Source: Rugalucina vietnamica
Lineage: Eukaryota; Mollusca; Bivalvia; Lucinida; Lucinidae
NCBI GenBank assembly: GCA_964017185.1
Contig: OZ024878.1
Coordinates: forward strand, 16,141,851-16,205,850
DNA: 64,000 bases
Direction of reading: 5' to 3'
Positions 47,440-58,800 of the stretch are shown one piece after another (positions within the stretch are counted from its first letter, which is position 1; each line of letters begins with the position of its first letter). The notes beneath the pieces were generated by a model. It was not told the origin of the DNA. It saw nothing but the letters and a program-made list of their open reading frames with translations, and did not search any database. Both the position numbers and the translations under genes were made by a program.

Positions 47440-47590
47440 AAGATGTTATATCCCACAGGCATCACCGTGTTGTGTTCTTGAGCAAGACACATTAACTCCC
47501 TGAAGTACTGGTTAAACCCAGGAAGAGCTGGCTACGTCTCGACATGACTGAAAGATTGTTGACTGGGACGTGAAGCCTCAATACAAACAA
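47440..47590 (+). mobile_element. tRNA-type SINE, 3' part
   Basis: TGTTCTTGAGCAAGACACAT, TACTGGTTAAACCCAGGAAG and tail GACTGGGACGTGAAGCCTC followed by ACAAACAA. Confidence 0.6.
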
Positions 47591-47997
47591 ATTGATGTTA
47601 TATCTAAATTTCACCATTCTTCATAAAAATCTTGATTTATTAACCTCTGCTTTAGCTTTACTGTTAAGAGTCGACAAAGTTGATAAAAATGTTTTGAGCA
47701 AAGAGTAGTTGTCTCCAAACATATTGCCATGAGCAAAGACTTGCATCTATTTTTATCTCTGATATTTGCTTACGATATGTATGTTTCGTTTGCAAAGGTG
47801 GGAAACATTATTTTCTTGTATTGGTAGAGTAGAGTTTGTTATTGTCTTTGTTCGTTATTTGTTTATTTATTGAAAGCTGTATTTATGATGGTGGATTTGA
47901 ATGATTGTTAATGTATGTTTTTGTTTTAAAAAATGTGCACCTCATTATTTGGGCATCTTTTTGACTATTTACTACAAGCGTGAAGTAATATACTACC

Positions 47998-48200
47998 AGG
48001 TCCCGGAGTTATGAAATGTTTTTCACGCTCAGCTCAGCTGAGGCTAAAATATATCCTGCTCATAAATCTTAAAATGCCAACAATTGTTGGCATTTTAACA
48101 TTTATAAGCAGGATAAATGACAGGCTTTGGAGTTGCAAATCTTCGATTTCAATATATTTGGGCTATTTTGGTATTTATGAGCAGTTTTTTTATGCTCAGC
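47998..48200. repeat. Palindromic repeat, CTGCTCATAAAT arms
   Basis: CAGCTCAGCTGAG, CCTGCTCATAAATCTTAAAA and CCAACAATTGTTGG (perfect palindrome) with inverted counterparts. A related, shorter stretch is at 340-425 (TCCCGAGGTTATAAAAC, GCTCAACTCAGCTGAGCATG). Confidence 0.6.
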
Positions 48201-48210
48201 TGAGTTGGGC

Positions 48211-48425
48211 TGGTTCCGACCAGGACCGACACAAACCAGGATGTACAGTCACACAGCATAAAGCTAGAAGCTTTAAACTTTGGATATAATTAAAAGAAGA
48301 AAGAAGAATAGTACTATCCATGTGGTGAAAACAAAGGTGCTGATCAGCTGTGCAGTTACTGCACAGCTGATCTGCGCCTTTGTTTTCGCATATGCAAATT
48401 GTTGGTTTTCTTGCGCGGCAGCTCA
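48211..48425. mobile_element. TGAGCC-type MITE 19, left-truncated
   Basis: Body from TGGTTCCGACCAGGACCGAC to right end GCGGCAGCTCA. Hairpin CAGCTGTGCAGTTACTGCAC complete. Confidence 0.8.
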
Positions 48426-48471
48426 TTTGTAGTTACCACACCAAAAGCATGTTAGACTTTCACAATAAATA

Positions 48472-48826
48472 TGAGCCTTTGCATGAGAAAACCAACAATT
48501 AAGGTTTAGTTTAAACATATTTATTCAAATAAATCATACATATATAAATCATACATTTACATGCAATACAAATTAGGATTAGAATGGAAGCTTAAAGCTT
48601 ATTTAATTCTTCTCCTTAAGGTTTGCGACCAGGTCAGACACAAACTGGTCTGTACAAGCATAGAAGATGGTTAGAGACTGGAAATTTTAGAATTAGATAA
48701 TAGAGGAATTGTACTATCCGTGTAGCGAAAACAAAGGCGCTGATCAGCTTCACAGTCACTGTGAACCTGATCTGCGTCTTTGTTTTTGCATATGCAGATT
48801 GTTGGTTTTTCTGATGCGGCAGCTCA
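48472..48826. mobile_element. TGAGCC-type MITE 20, split by a 108-bp insertion
   Basis: TGAGCCTTTGCATGAGAAAA to GCGGCAGCTCA. The insertion at 48508-48615 is flanked by TTAAGGTTT (48499-48507, 48616-48624). Confidence 0.8.
48508..48615. mobile_element. 108-bp insertion with 9-bp TSD
   Basis: Exact 9-bp TSD TTAAGGTTT; contains ATAAATCATACAT repeats and a start AGTTTAAACATATTTATT. Family not recognised; possibly a truncated retroposon. Confidence 0.65.
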
Positions 48827-48914
48827 ATTATAATAAGAAAAAAAAAATCATATTTGCATCTTTGATTTATTTTTGAATTGCAGATACATTAGGTGAATGT
48901 AAAAAAAAATGTAA

Positions 48915-49098
48915 GGCCTAGTTCCCACAGACAATTTTTCTTTGCCGAAGATTATTTGTCACACAAACTCTTAGCTCGCTAACCTTTGTCACAGATTATT
49001 TGACAAAGAAACTTCGCCACAGAATTGAATTTACACGACTATATTTTTCTGCGACAAACCTACTTTGTCAAAGAAAAATTGTCCGTGGGAAAGAGGCC
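48915..49098. mobile_element. PIF/Harbinger-like MITE
   Basis: 184 bp with ~30-bp inverted ends GGCCTAGTTCCCACAGACAA and complement GGCCTCTTTCCCACGGACAA, flanked by the 3-bp TAA duplication (48912-48914, 49099-49101). TAA TSD and GG...CC ends fit PIF/Harbinger. Confidence 0.85.
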
Positions 49099-49101
49099 TA
49101 A

Positions 49102-50627
49102 GTGTGAAAAGGAACAATAACTACTAGTAATAACAATGAGACGACATTTCATCATTTCACCGCATTATCTTATTATGTAATTTTAAACATTGCCAATCCT
49201 GAGAGTTCCCTCTTCAAGAATAACAGATTGTATTTTATTCTTCATGGTGTAACAATTTCACTACACTTGAATTGAAACATTCATTGATTAAAGTTTATTC
49301 TATGTAAAGTTTATTCTATGTTTATGAATATGTCAATAAAAGAAATAAGAAATTTATAAATGTGAAAATGTCTTTTCCTTTCATTTATATGTGCTCGTAG
49401 AATCCTCATTGAAGTTGTGGTTAAGCAACTGCCCTTTGAAATGGTTAGATACCAGAAGCCAGTTGTTCAAAATTAAGGATGTCATTAGTCAACACTTTGT
49501 TAAAATTTCAAATGGCAATATTATACTTAAGGAATTAAAATACGCAACACATACAAGTTCAACTGTAACGTATGTATTTGACGTTTTGATAAAATCTCTT
49601 TTAGAATGTCTTCCAGACTGCTTGTGGCGATCAAATGAAAAAAAGTCATTTTATTGATAAACTCAAAACGTCAAAAACCATGAAAAAAAGCAAAGTGTGA
49701 CGTAAACGTCGGGACGAAGGTAAAGATGCCAAATATTGTGCATGTTTTGTAATCTGACGTCGACTTGAAAATGTGCAATAAAGACTGGCTTCATTGCATA
49801 CTTATATGCCATCCCATGTTGCGTTGAATCTGGTTAATGGAAAGCAAAAGTGCACAATAATGAATATTGAGCAATTAACGTCATTCGCATTATTCGTTGT
49901 GGGCATTTTATGTTCATACAGTATTTATCGAATCAATAGACGGCACCACAATGCTATTCAAGCAACAATGACGCCATAGGTACCATAGAATTAGGACACC
50001 TACGTTTGTTTTTGCACTGACGTTGGTGACGTTAAACGCCCCATATCGTGACCTAATTCTACCAAATGGCCAATGGTAACCACTGCAATCACTTTTAACA
50101 GATTTGGAAACAATAAAAGTGGTTTTGGTTCAAAGATGACTTTAATTGATCATGTTTCTAGCGTGTGCAACTGTGGGTCAGTGAGGTTATACGCACGCCA
50201 TCAAGCATACGTAACCGACATAGTGGCTTTTAATTCAATTTGCCGCGTGGTTTCAGTATCTTTGAGCTTTATGACTTCGTCACACACCAGCGAAAATCCC
50301 TCGAAGACTTGCGTAGACTTATGTTTTATTGCGAAATGGAATTCTTGTTCGTTTGATTTATTGTTTTACGTCCCTTGCAACAACTAGCGCCCCGATATGA
50401 TGATAGCTATTGACAGGGGCGAAAAGCAATAAATCAAACAAACAAAAACTATTTCTTGAAGTTTAAACGCAAGTTAATATAATTGTGTGACGATGCTTTT
50501 ATTCATCTTTTATGTGCGTATTCATTGTAAAGTTATGCGCATGTAACTGGGTGGTCACCTTTTGGAAAATACCTGCTGTCTCGGCTTCCTGTTTGCTGTC
50601 TTCGTATCGGTGCGTATTTGTCATTAA
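49102..50627. other. Intergenic, no gene seen
   Basis: Short frames at 49391-49657 and 50073-50387 have no recognisable product. 49458-49530 is a decayed copy of the GGGCCCAGTTGTTC MITE. A small hairpin (GTTTGATTTATTG and its complement) lies at 50345-50445. Confidence 0.45.
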
Positions 50628-50865
50628 TGAGCCTCTGCATTAGAAAACCAACAATTTGCATATGCCAAAACAAAGATGCAGATCAGCTGTGCAGTAACTG
50701 TACAGCTGATCAGCGCCTTTGTTTTCGCTACTCAGTAGTATGTGTAATCCATCTTTTTAAATCTTGAAATTTCAAGCTTCTATCCTACTTCTGCGGCTGT
50801 ACAGCCCGGTTTGTGTCAGACATGGTCGGAAACCCAAATTGTCGGTTTTCTCATACAAAGGCTCA
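50628..50865. mobile_element. TGAGCC-type MITE 21
   Basis: TGAGCCTCTGCATTAGAAAA to ACAAAGGCTCA; hairpin CAGCTGTGCAGTAACTGTAC. Confidence 0.85.
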
Positions 50866-50916
50866 CTCTGTTTGTCATTAGGGGTCAGTTGAGATGAGAC
50901 TTGGGTTCTGATTGCA

Positions 50917-51156
50917 GGGCCCAGTTGTTCAAAACTAACGACGTCGTTAGTTAACGTTTCGTTAAAATTTCAAATAGTAATATTACAAATACACTGTTAT
51001 TTTTTGTTGAAAAAATGTGAGAATCCTTTGCACTGCAAAGGATTCTCACATTTTTTCAACAAAAAATAACAGTGTATTTGTTACTTTAGCTGATATTTGC
51101 TTAACAAGTTTGTCTTAACGACTATCGTTAAGCTAACGATGCTTTGAACTGGGTCC
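50917..51156. mobile_element. GGGCCCAGTTGTTC palindromic MITE, copy 2
   Basis: Ends GGGCCCAGTTGTTCAAAAC and GCTTTGAACTGGGTCC; centre is a long perfect inverted repeat (TGTTATTTTTTGTTGAAAAA and complement, then GAGAATCCTTTGCACTGCAA). Confidence 0.85.
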
Positions 51157-51576
51157 GGCTCCTGGTTATTGCTTACTTTAAAACAGAATACGAATACCGT
51201 TCATGTCGGTATAAATGTTTATATATACTGTATAATAATTAATATCTGATTGCAACAGTTCCTGATTAATGCTTACTTTTAACCGTGATTTCAAGTTGAA
51301 TACGAATGCCGCTCGCCGATACCAAATGAACTATGTATGCATGGTCGTGCAGGTTGTAATTTAGACTATTTTTGAGATCAACATTTTTTCCTGTGAGGGA
51401 GATTTTTTTATATTCAAAATCGTGTTTCCATATGCTTTCGATCTTTTATAATAATTATAGTAGATCTATATTTTTATATTTTATTTAATTATTTATTTAT
51501 TTAATTCTTTTTCTGCCAACAAGGTATGCTGATTTTCATTCGGGATCTAAATGCAACATCTGCAGTGCCATGTAAA

Positions 51577-51831
51577 CATCAGGAAAACATGTCCATGTAA
51601 TATATACCCCACTATACCACACTTTTGGAGCAAAACTGGGGTATGCAGGAATATACCTATTTTTCGTATTTTTGCTCCAAATTATAGATTGTGGGTACTC
51701 GTTAGAATCGTCTCGGCACAATCTATGTTTTGAGCAAAAATAAGAAAAATGTCATTTTTTCTACTGAAAATTTCTGTTTTTACAGCTGAAAAACAAATCT
51801 CTGTATATTGCATGGGCATGTTTTCGTGATG
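51577..51831. mobile_element. Palindromic MITE with GGGTACTCGTTAGAAT centre, copy B
   Basis: Ends CATCAGGAAAACATGTCC and CATGTTTTCGTGATG; inner GGGTACTCGTTAGAATCG with TTTTGAGCAAAAATAAG. Confidence 0.75.
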
Positions 51832-51886
51832 AAGTTCATGTGTATCGCCTAAAAACTGGGGGTGATTATCAGGGATCACACAAATT

Positions 51887-52127
51887 TGAGCCTTTGCATG
51901 AGAAAACCAACAATTTGGGTTTCCCACCAGGTCCGACACAAACCGGCCTGTGCAGTCATAGAAGTAAGCTAGAAGCTTGAAATTTAGGATTTGAGGAGAA
52001 AAGGAATTGTACCGTATCCGTGAAGCTAAAACAAAGACGCTGACCAGCTGCGCAATTCAACTGCACAGCTAACCTGAGTCTTTGTTTTCGCCTATGCCAG
52101 CTGTTGGTTTTCTTACGTGGCGGCTCA
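51887..52127. mobile_element. TGAGCC-type MITE 22
   Basis: TGAGCCTTTGCATGAGAAAA to ACGTGGCGGCTCA; hairpin slightly decayed. Confidence 0.85.
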
Positions 52128-53289
52128 GTCAATAATAAAACAAAATGAAAGATTTCAATTTTTTATGCATAATAAACTTTTCATGTGCGCTGTACATAAC
52201 AAGTGAAACATACATGTAACAAATACATTGAGCAGTTTACATGAAAATAACATTAATATTTTCAGTAAAACAAAATTCTTGTGCAATGCGGAACTTGATC
52301 ACTTTATCCAAGTTATATTCACGTGACACCAACCAAACGTTTTCTTTTTATCATTATTATTATTCTACGGGAACCATATTCAGTTCCATGAAACTGAGAC
52401 AACGCTCTTCAGTATTGTGTCGAAAACGAAAATTCAGCAAGACTGAAGTAATGTCCTTTAAAAAATAAATGCTTTGAAAGTATTTTAGAAACATTAGTTT
52501 TAATTCCGCCATTCAAAAACATGAACCTGCGACTTTCAGCCTTACATCGAAAGCGAAAATTAAGCAAGACTGAAGTAATGGCAAAAAAAGCAAGTATACA
52601 TTTGCTATAAACAACCTGAAACATAGATAGTACATATATAATTCTAATACATGTATTCTAAATATCACATTTTAAACGCATGCTCATTCTCTGGTTTGTG
52701 TCCGTCCTGGAAGACAGGCATGTTTTTTCCTGAATTATTATTACTTGGAAAGCATTTTGACGTGAGTCCCACAAACGGAACAACCTTAACGAAAACGAAA
52801 TACTAAGGTTGGAACCATGGGCGATCAAAAAGAATAAAGGCATTGTTAAACGATCTTTCCTATTACCACATTACAGCTGATATAAAGATGAATATGTCTC
52901 TGATTACAGACATTAAAAAACAAATCTCAGGGAATTATTTTCCAGAAATGTAGAGTAGCAGAATAATATCTCGTATACAATTAATGACAAAAATTGCCAT
53001 ATATCAAACCTAATAAGTCGCAAATTTTCGTAGTTTTCTCGAAAAAAATGTGTCTTGTTAAATCTTTGCTCACCACAAAACGCATACATTTTCAAAATCA
53101 GTCTCGACATGGCTAAAATTGTTGACGAGAGCGTTAAGCCCAAGTTACAAATAAACGTTTGAAGTTGTAAAATCTTGTCACAAAGAAAAAAAAAACTTCA
53201 ACTGTTTCTGAAGTCTGTTGTCACAATGTTTCAATTTATATACTCTTTCAAAATAATAGCACATAACTGTAGTTCACATTTCACAGAGT
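52128..53289. other. 3' flank of the homeobox gene
   Basis: AT-rich, no repeat or gene recognised except a tandem near-duplicate (CGAAAACGAAAATTCAGCAA region at 52422 and CGAAAGCGAAAATTAAGCAA at 52547). Probably holds the homeobox 3' UTR. Confidence 0.45.
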
Positions 53290-54486
53290 TCAGTCATTTA
53301 GCTCAGCATCAGAAGCCTTCAGTTTACTGTTCCTGGACCTATTTCTCTTGTTTGCGAACCACTTTCTGATCTGTTCAACAGTTATTCCCCCTTCTGAAGC
53401 CATTGAAAGAGTCACTTCCCTTGATGGATACGGGTTACTGAGATTGTCCTGGTACCACGATTCTAGAATTTTCACGGCGTTCTTTGGTAGCAGACGACTT
53501 TTCTTCTGTGACTGTTTACTCTTAATCTTACGCTTTTCAAGTTCAGAAAGTTTTTCGTCAACACTTTCAAGCACTGATAACAACTTCCGGTTGTAGTAGC
53601 TATTGATGGATGCTGAACTCATCTTGTCGTACGACATCTGGCGGAGGATGTTGTGGCGCTCGGCGTCGATCAGTCTCGTCTGTCGGTGGTAGAACTCTTC
53701 AACTTCCAGTGCCGACTCGTAACCTTTCGTCTTCAGCGAGAATATACGATGGGTAACGTCCTTTTCCTTCATCGCGATTTTCATATCGTCATCATACACG
53801 TACGAGCCACTGTCAGAACTATTTGTCGGCGCGCGAGGAGAACTTTGCACAACATTATTTCCTGGAATCGAGAAAGTAGTTCCGAATGAATTTCTGAAAG
53901 CACAAGAGGCACTAAACTGCTGTTCACATTCAACGGAATTCTGAATCACATTTTGGGGTACACTATCAGGGGTTGAACCAAGAAAATATCCACTAGAAGA
54001 ACCACTTAGTCCAGGGCTGCCGTAGCCAGAATCATTCAAGAACTGATTTGTATTCTGGAGTTGGTTTGGATAGTTCCATGTAGGCTGAGCGTAATTCGGT
54101 GTGGAGTTCACATTTTGTCCATGTTTCACACCGGAGTTCTGAAGGAACGGCGGTCTGTTCGTCGTAGGCGTCAGGAACACGTTGGTGAAATCTGCGTCGG
54201 TGGCGAACTCGCAGGATGGAAACGACTTTATCGGCGAGATGTTCTCGTAGTTTGTCGTCTTTCTCTGCGCGTTGATATTTCCGGAGGAATTCCCACAGTC
54301 AGTATCACTACGCGCTACTTCCGTTCCTGGAGAAGCAAACCCACGGAAGCTGGAACCCACGGAAACAGGAGCGATGTTTGTCGACATTTCTTGTAGACTT
54401 CTTGTAGCCATGTTAAGTTGGCACTGAATAGTAACGTCCAGCACACCACTTTGATTATTTAGCTGTCCAGCCCACATGTTTGACAC
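53290..54486 (-). CDS. TALE-class homeobox transcription factor, SPILE-like candidate (single exon)
   Basis: An uninterrupted 398-aa frame. The homeodomain lies at about residues 325-387 (53326-53514). It has the three-residue loop extension typical of TALE proteins (NPYP, 351-354) and recognition helix WFANKRNR with invariant W376, F377, N379 and R381; position 50 of the homeodomain is Ala. No MEIS, PBC, IRO or other known companion domain is visible. The first ~225 residues are Ser/Asn/Gln/Pro-rich and look disordered; 233-325 is charged and probably helical, with a predicted coil around 300-325. Known TALE proteins bind DNA in the nucleus. A fast-evolving TALE homeodomain with WFANKRxR in a probable mollusc fits the spiralian-specific SPILE group, which patterns early blastomere quartets, but that is inference. 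The start is the most upstream ATG; Met4 and Met26 are alternatives. Confidence 0.9.
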   Translation of the reverse strand: MSNMWAGQLNNQSGVLDVTIQCQLNMATRSLQEMSTNIAPVSVGSSFRGFASPGTEVARSDTDCGNSSGNINAQRKTTNYENISPIKSFPSCEFATDADFTNVFLTPTTNRPPFLQNSGVKHGQNVNSTPNYAQPTWNYPNQLQNTNQFLNDSGYGSPGLSGSSSGYFLGSTPDSVPQNVIQNSVECEQQFSASCAFRNSFGTTFSIPGNNVVQSSPRAPTNSSDSGSYVYDDDMKIAMKEKDVTHRIFSLKTKGYESALEVEEFYHRQTRLIDAERHNILRQMSYDKMSSASINSYYNRKLLSVLESVDEKLSELEKRKIKSKQSQKKSRLLPKNAVKILESWYQDNLSNPYPSREVTLSMASEGGITVEQIRKWFANKRNRSRNSKLKASDAELND

Positions 54487-54610
54487 TTTACAGAATCAAG
54501 GATTATTCCAAAATATACGTTTAGTCCACTATAGAATTATCACTATGGATTACAAATAACTTAACGTTTTGTAACTTTTTGCAAGTAACGAAAACATTTA
54601 GACAGTCTTT

Positions 54611-54620
54611 TTATATAAAT
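54611..54620 (-). promoter_or_regulatory. Candidate TATA box of the homeobox gene
   Basis: TTATATAAAT (a near-palindromic TATAAA match) lies about 125 bp upstream of the ATG on the minus strand. It suits a short 5' UTR of roughly 95 nt. Position is the only support. Confidence 0.4.
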
Positions 54621-55056
54621 TCATTCTTGTTCTGAAAATGTTACTCTGAAAGGATCTAAATTTCCATTGGTCCAGAAGAGGGTTTCATTCAAAAATCAAA
54701 GGTGATTGGCAAAACTTGCTGGTTTGTGCAAACATGTAATTATTAGGTAATGCAACTTCAAGTAAAACTGTCGGCAATAGATTCAACTTGTTTTTTACCG
54801 ATGACAAAAGATTATTCGATTATCCCTTTTGATGTACTTGATTGGTGATTAACGTTTCAACAAGGGGGTGGGGCTGAGGTATGATCGTTGGTGATCAGAG
54901 GCGGGTCACGGTTGGTTTAATTTGAATGGGGACTTATTAAATATGATATCAAAAGTGTTAAACCGATAATGGCTTCGTAATCAAATTAATCCAGAACTAA
55001 TTAACTTTGCAAACAATCATTTAGTTCAAAATCAAAATGATGGGAACTGAACAGTA

Positions 55057-55095
55057 TGAGCCACTTCATGAGAAAACGTGGTTATGCATATGGTA
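55057..55095. mobile_element. TGAGCC-type MITE 23 (left-end fragment)
   Basis: TGAGCCACTTCATGAGAAAA and GTGGTTATGCATATGG only. Confidence 0.6.
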
Positions 55096-55119
55096 AAACG
55101 GGTCACCTCATTATGAACA

Positions 55120-55386
55120 CTTGCGCATGCAATACACAAAGATTTTTTAAGTTGTAAAAATTGAGAATTTTCAAAAGCAATTTTGATATTTTTCTTATTT
55201 TTGCTCAAAACATAGATTGTGGCTACACGTTAGAACCACCTCGGCTAAGCAGTTCTAACGAGTATCCACAATTTATGTTTTGAGCAAAAATAAGAAAAAA
55301 TAGGTATGCCCCTGTATACCCCAGTTTTGCTATATAACAGTGGGGTATAAGGGGGTATACATTACACGGACATGTTTTCCCGATGT
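55120..55386. mobile_element. Palindromic MITE with GTTCTAACGAGTAT centre, copy C
   Basis: Inner arms TTTTGCTCAAAACATAGATT and TTATGTTTTGAGCAAAAATA; right end GGACATGTTTTCCCGATG; left end eroded. Confidence 0.65.
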
Positions 55387-55882
55387 GCATGATGATTTGT
55401 ATTTTATCTACCCACATATTCCAGATAAGACACTTTCTTTCGCGACCATGCTTATTCTTGATATATAGAATATGGAAGCGTATTAATTAATAAAGTTAAA
55501 AACGCATCGAAATAAATGTAAATAAAACGCATAAGTGGCAATTGAATTATGACCAAATTAGACTTTTCTTTATCAAAATCAGATTACAGTCGATTTTGTC
55601 AATATCAATTTGATTTGAAAATTAGGGACACAAAAATGAAATAGAAACTGAAATTAATGCCTGACGTTAATATTATTTTACACTCATTTGTCCCTGACGA
55701 CGACCATTCAAGATCATTATACAGTTTCAAATTGCAAGACCTCTTAACTCTGGCTTTTTCACCCACAATGGCGATAAAGGGCCCTTCAGCGGCGGTTCGA
55801 TAGGTTTAAGAGCAATTTACGCGCTGTAACCTAGGCCTTCTGTTGCTATTTCTAAATAAGGCTAAGTCGAACACAACCCAAT

Positions 55883-58800
55883 CAGTAGGGCACAACCGTT
55901 TATTCGATATATTATATCTAGAAGGAGATATGCCTAATTACCATATATTTCGAACGAAATATACCCTATTATAATATATCTAAATTGACATATAATATGT
56001 CAATCTAAATATCATTATATATTTCGATCGAGATATATTTTTTCCTTCATCTGAACACGTGATCATTTTGCGTAATGCGCAGTCTCTCATCGAGTTTCGC
56101 ATAGCGCGAAGGTTTGAATTTTGTGCAGAAACAAATTTCCAACAAAAAATCCAGCGTCATCGAAAAGTTCACCAGGGAAGTTATGTACAGTTTGGATTTG
56201 AATATACTCGTCGTCCGATTTACATGAGTCAACACTATTTTACTTGCTCAACATAACGACGTAAAGCACTAGGGAAGCTCCAAGAGGTGTTAATTATATC
56301 TAAAATGTTTGGACTGGTTAGATTATATGACTTAACGTCCATATCAGCAATTTTTCAGTCATATTGGGAAGGAGCCAACGCTTTCTGTATGTAAACCAGA
56401 AGTCAAGGGAGCTTAAAATTTTGCCCAATGGCTCTTCACGACAAGATAACGTACGATCTCGCCGGGGACCTCTCTGTACGTAAATAAATCATTCTTCTAT
56501 TTCTTCTTCTTTTTCTTCTTCTTTTTCTTCTTCTTCTTCTTCTACTTCTTCTTATTTTTCTTCTTCTTTCAAAGAGTGACTCTACCACAATGCAACAAGC
56601 ATTTATCTCGATGAACAGACTGTTCAATGAGAGCGTGACTGCAAATGAAACCAGCGATCTCTCAATGTTAACTAAACTAAACGGATAAGAGCGGCAAACC
56701 GATGCGACTTTGCCCATCCCCGCCCGTTGGGGCCGTGAGAAATAGATGGGCTGCCAGACAGAGCTTATAACTGAGTGATCGACCACACGATAACTGGTTA
56801 ACCACTTAGGTCTGAAACTGCCTAGGAAAAGTTATAAGCTTTAGTTGTTGTGTGGTTATATGTCTTCAGCACGTATTTTTAAGCATATCACGACATCACA
56901 ATGTTGGGTAGAAGTCCCATTGAAAGGCAGTGACATCCCAATAAGACCATAGATGTTGACTCGAACGTAAAGCAACACATTCAAACAATAAACCTATATG
57001 ATCGAATCCCGGGATCAAACAACATATTCACACTCGTCTCACAAATGCTCGGCGCGGGGCTCGAATCAACACTGGCCAGAGCTGTACCATGATGCAACTC
57101 GGCAAGGGACAGTCAAACTCGGTTGCAGTTACGCTAAATGGCGATGGGTACATTATTTGCATGGCTCCTCGTCCTCCAGGGAGTTAATATGCCTTGCTCA
57201 AGGACAACACGGTGCTGCCAGTGCCACGGTGATCGATCCCATGACCTCTCGATTCGGATTCCCATGCTTTACCACTACGTCACCACGCTCCCTATTTGTT
57301 TTATGTTTGTTTGTTTGTTTGTTTGTTTGTTTGAATTGGTGTTTAACGTCCCAGTCAAAAGCTAGTGGTCATGTCGGGACGCTGCCTCGAGTTGTGTAGG
57401 ACTTTTACCAAAAATTAGGACGTCATGACATCCAATAAGGGCTTCGAATATAACCACCAAACGAACCACTTTTCTGGGCAGGCTCAGACCTGAGCGGTTA
57501 ACCAGTAATCAGATGGTCAGTCAGTAGCGAAGAAGCTTTGCTTGGAGGCACAGGCAGCCCATCTATTTCTTTTAGGTCCCAATGGAAGGACAGTAAACGA
57601 GGTCTTAACACACAGGAAACGAGGAAAATAGCTGACACACATTAGCATATAAGCCAAACGCGCGCCGGTTGTGTTGACAATAATGTAAAATTCAACATAC
57701 GTCAGGAGCACATCGGAGGCACGTTAGAAACGCGTTACATGCGCGCTTTGTACGCTTGGTGTACGCCTCGGTGTACGTTGATATAGTATATGCATTTCAC
57801 ACGCCAGTTGATTGCTCATGACATAAATGCAACCATGAAAATACGTTACATGTAGGGTATAATTATGACATCACATTAGGTCATTATATTTTTGTCATAT
57901 TGACGTTGCATGAAGGTTATACGCCTGACGTCACTTTAGGTCATCATATTTTCGTCACACTGACGTAGTTATAACGTACGACGTGACCACCATAATGTAA
58001 CCCTAATGTGACGTCAACTTGACGTCATGTGCCTGCTGGGACGTCGCTGTAGGTCGGTGCGCACTCCACGCGGGAAGGGCTCAATAGGCTTTTTAAGCAT
58101 GCTTAAAAATTTTCTCGAATCTCGGCGTGAATCGGTCGTGTGTCTAAGCTGGAAATCACCGTCACTCGGTTAGTACCATCTACAACAGATTAGCCAGTTA
58201 AATACGTTTCGAATAAGTTCCACGCGCGTTACAGGCGCGTTGAATACGCTTTGAACGCGTTTGGCGCATATTTTTAACAAATATTTGTTCAGTAACGTGC
58301 CCCAAGCGTGTATGAGACGCGCGTTTAACGTTTGCTGCGCGCCTATAGCACCTGCTTAGTGTTTTTTTGTTTGTTTGAATTGATGCTTTACGTCCCAGTC
58401 AACAGCTAAGGTCATGTCGGGACGTTGCCTCCACTTTATGGGACTTTTAACCAAAATGAGGATGTCAAGACATTCAACAAGTGCTTAAAATATAACCATC
58501 CAACAAAGCCACACATGCTTATATGTGTGGACGGTTTGACTTGTAACCACTTTTCCTGGGAAAGCTAAGACCTGAGCGGTTAACCAGTAATCAGGTGGAA
58601 CAAGCTTTGCCTGGAGGCCCAAGCAGCCCATCTATTTCTTTAAGTCCCAATGGGCGGGGTCTTCCTGCTTAGTGTGTCTGCGACATAACACAAAACGTAC
58701 TTTATTTTATTTTATTTTATTTATTTATTTATTTTTTTTTTTTTTGCGTTTTGAGATTTTCTTTTTCATACGTCTGGCAGACGCTTTAGTCACGCGCTAA

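Noticed and set aside
53348..53596. 82-aa frame opposite the homeobox gene, and others at 53653-53889 and 54061-54396
   Set aside because: Antisense shadows of the 398-aa frame.
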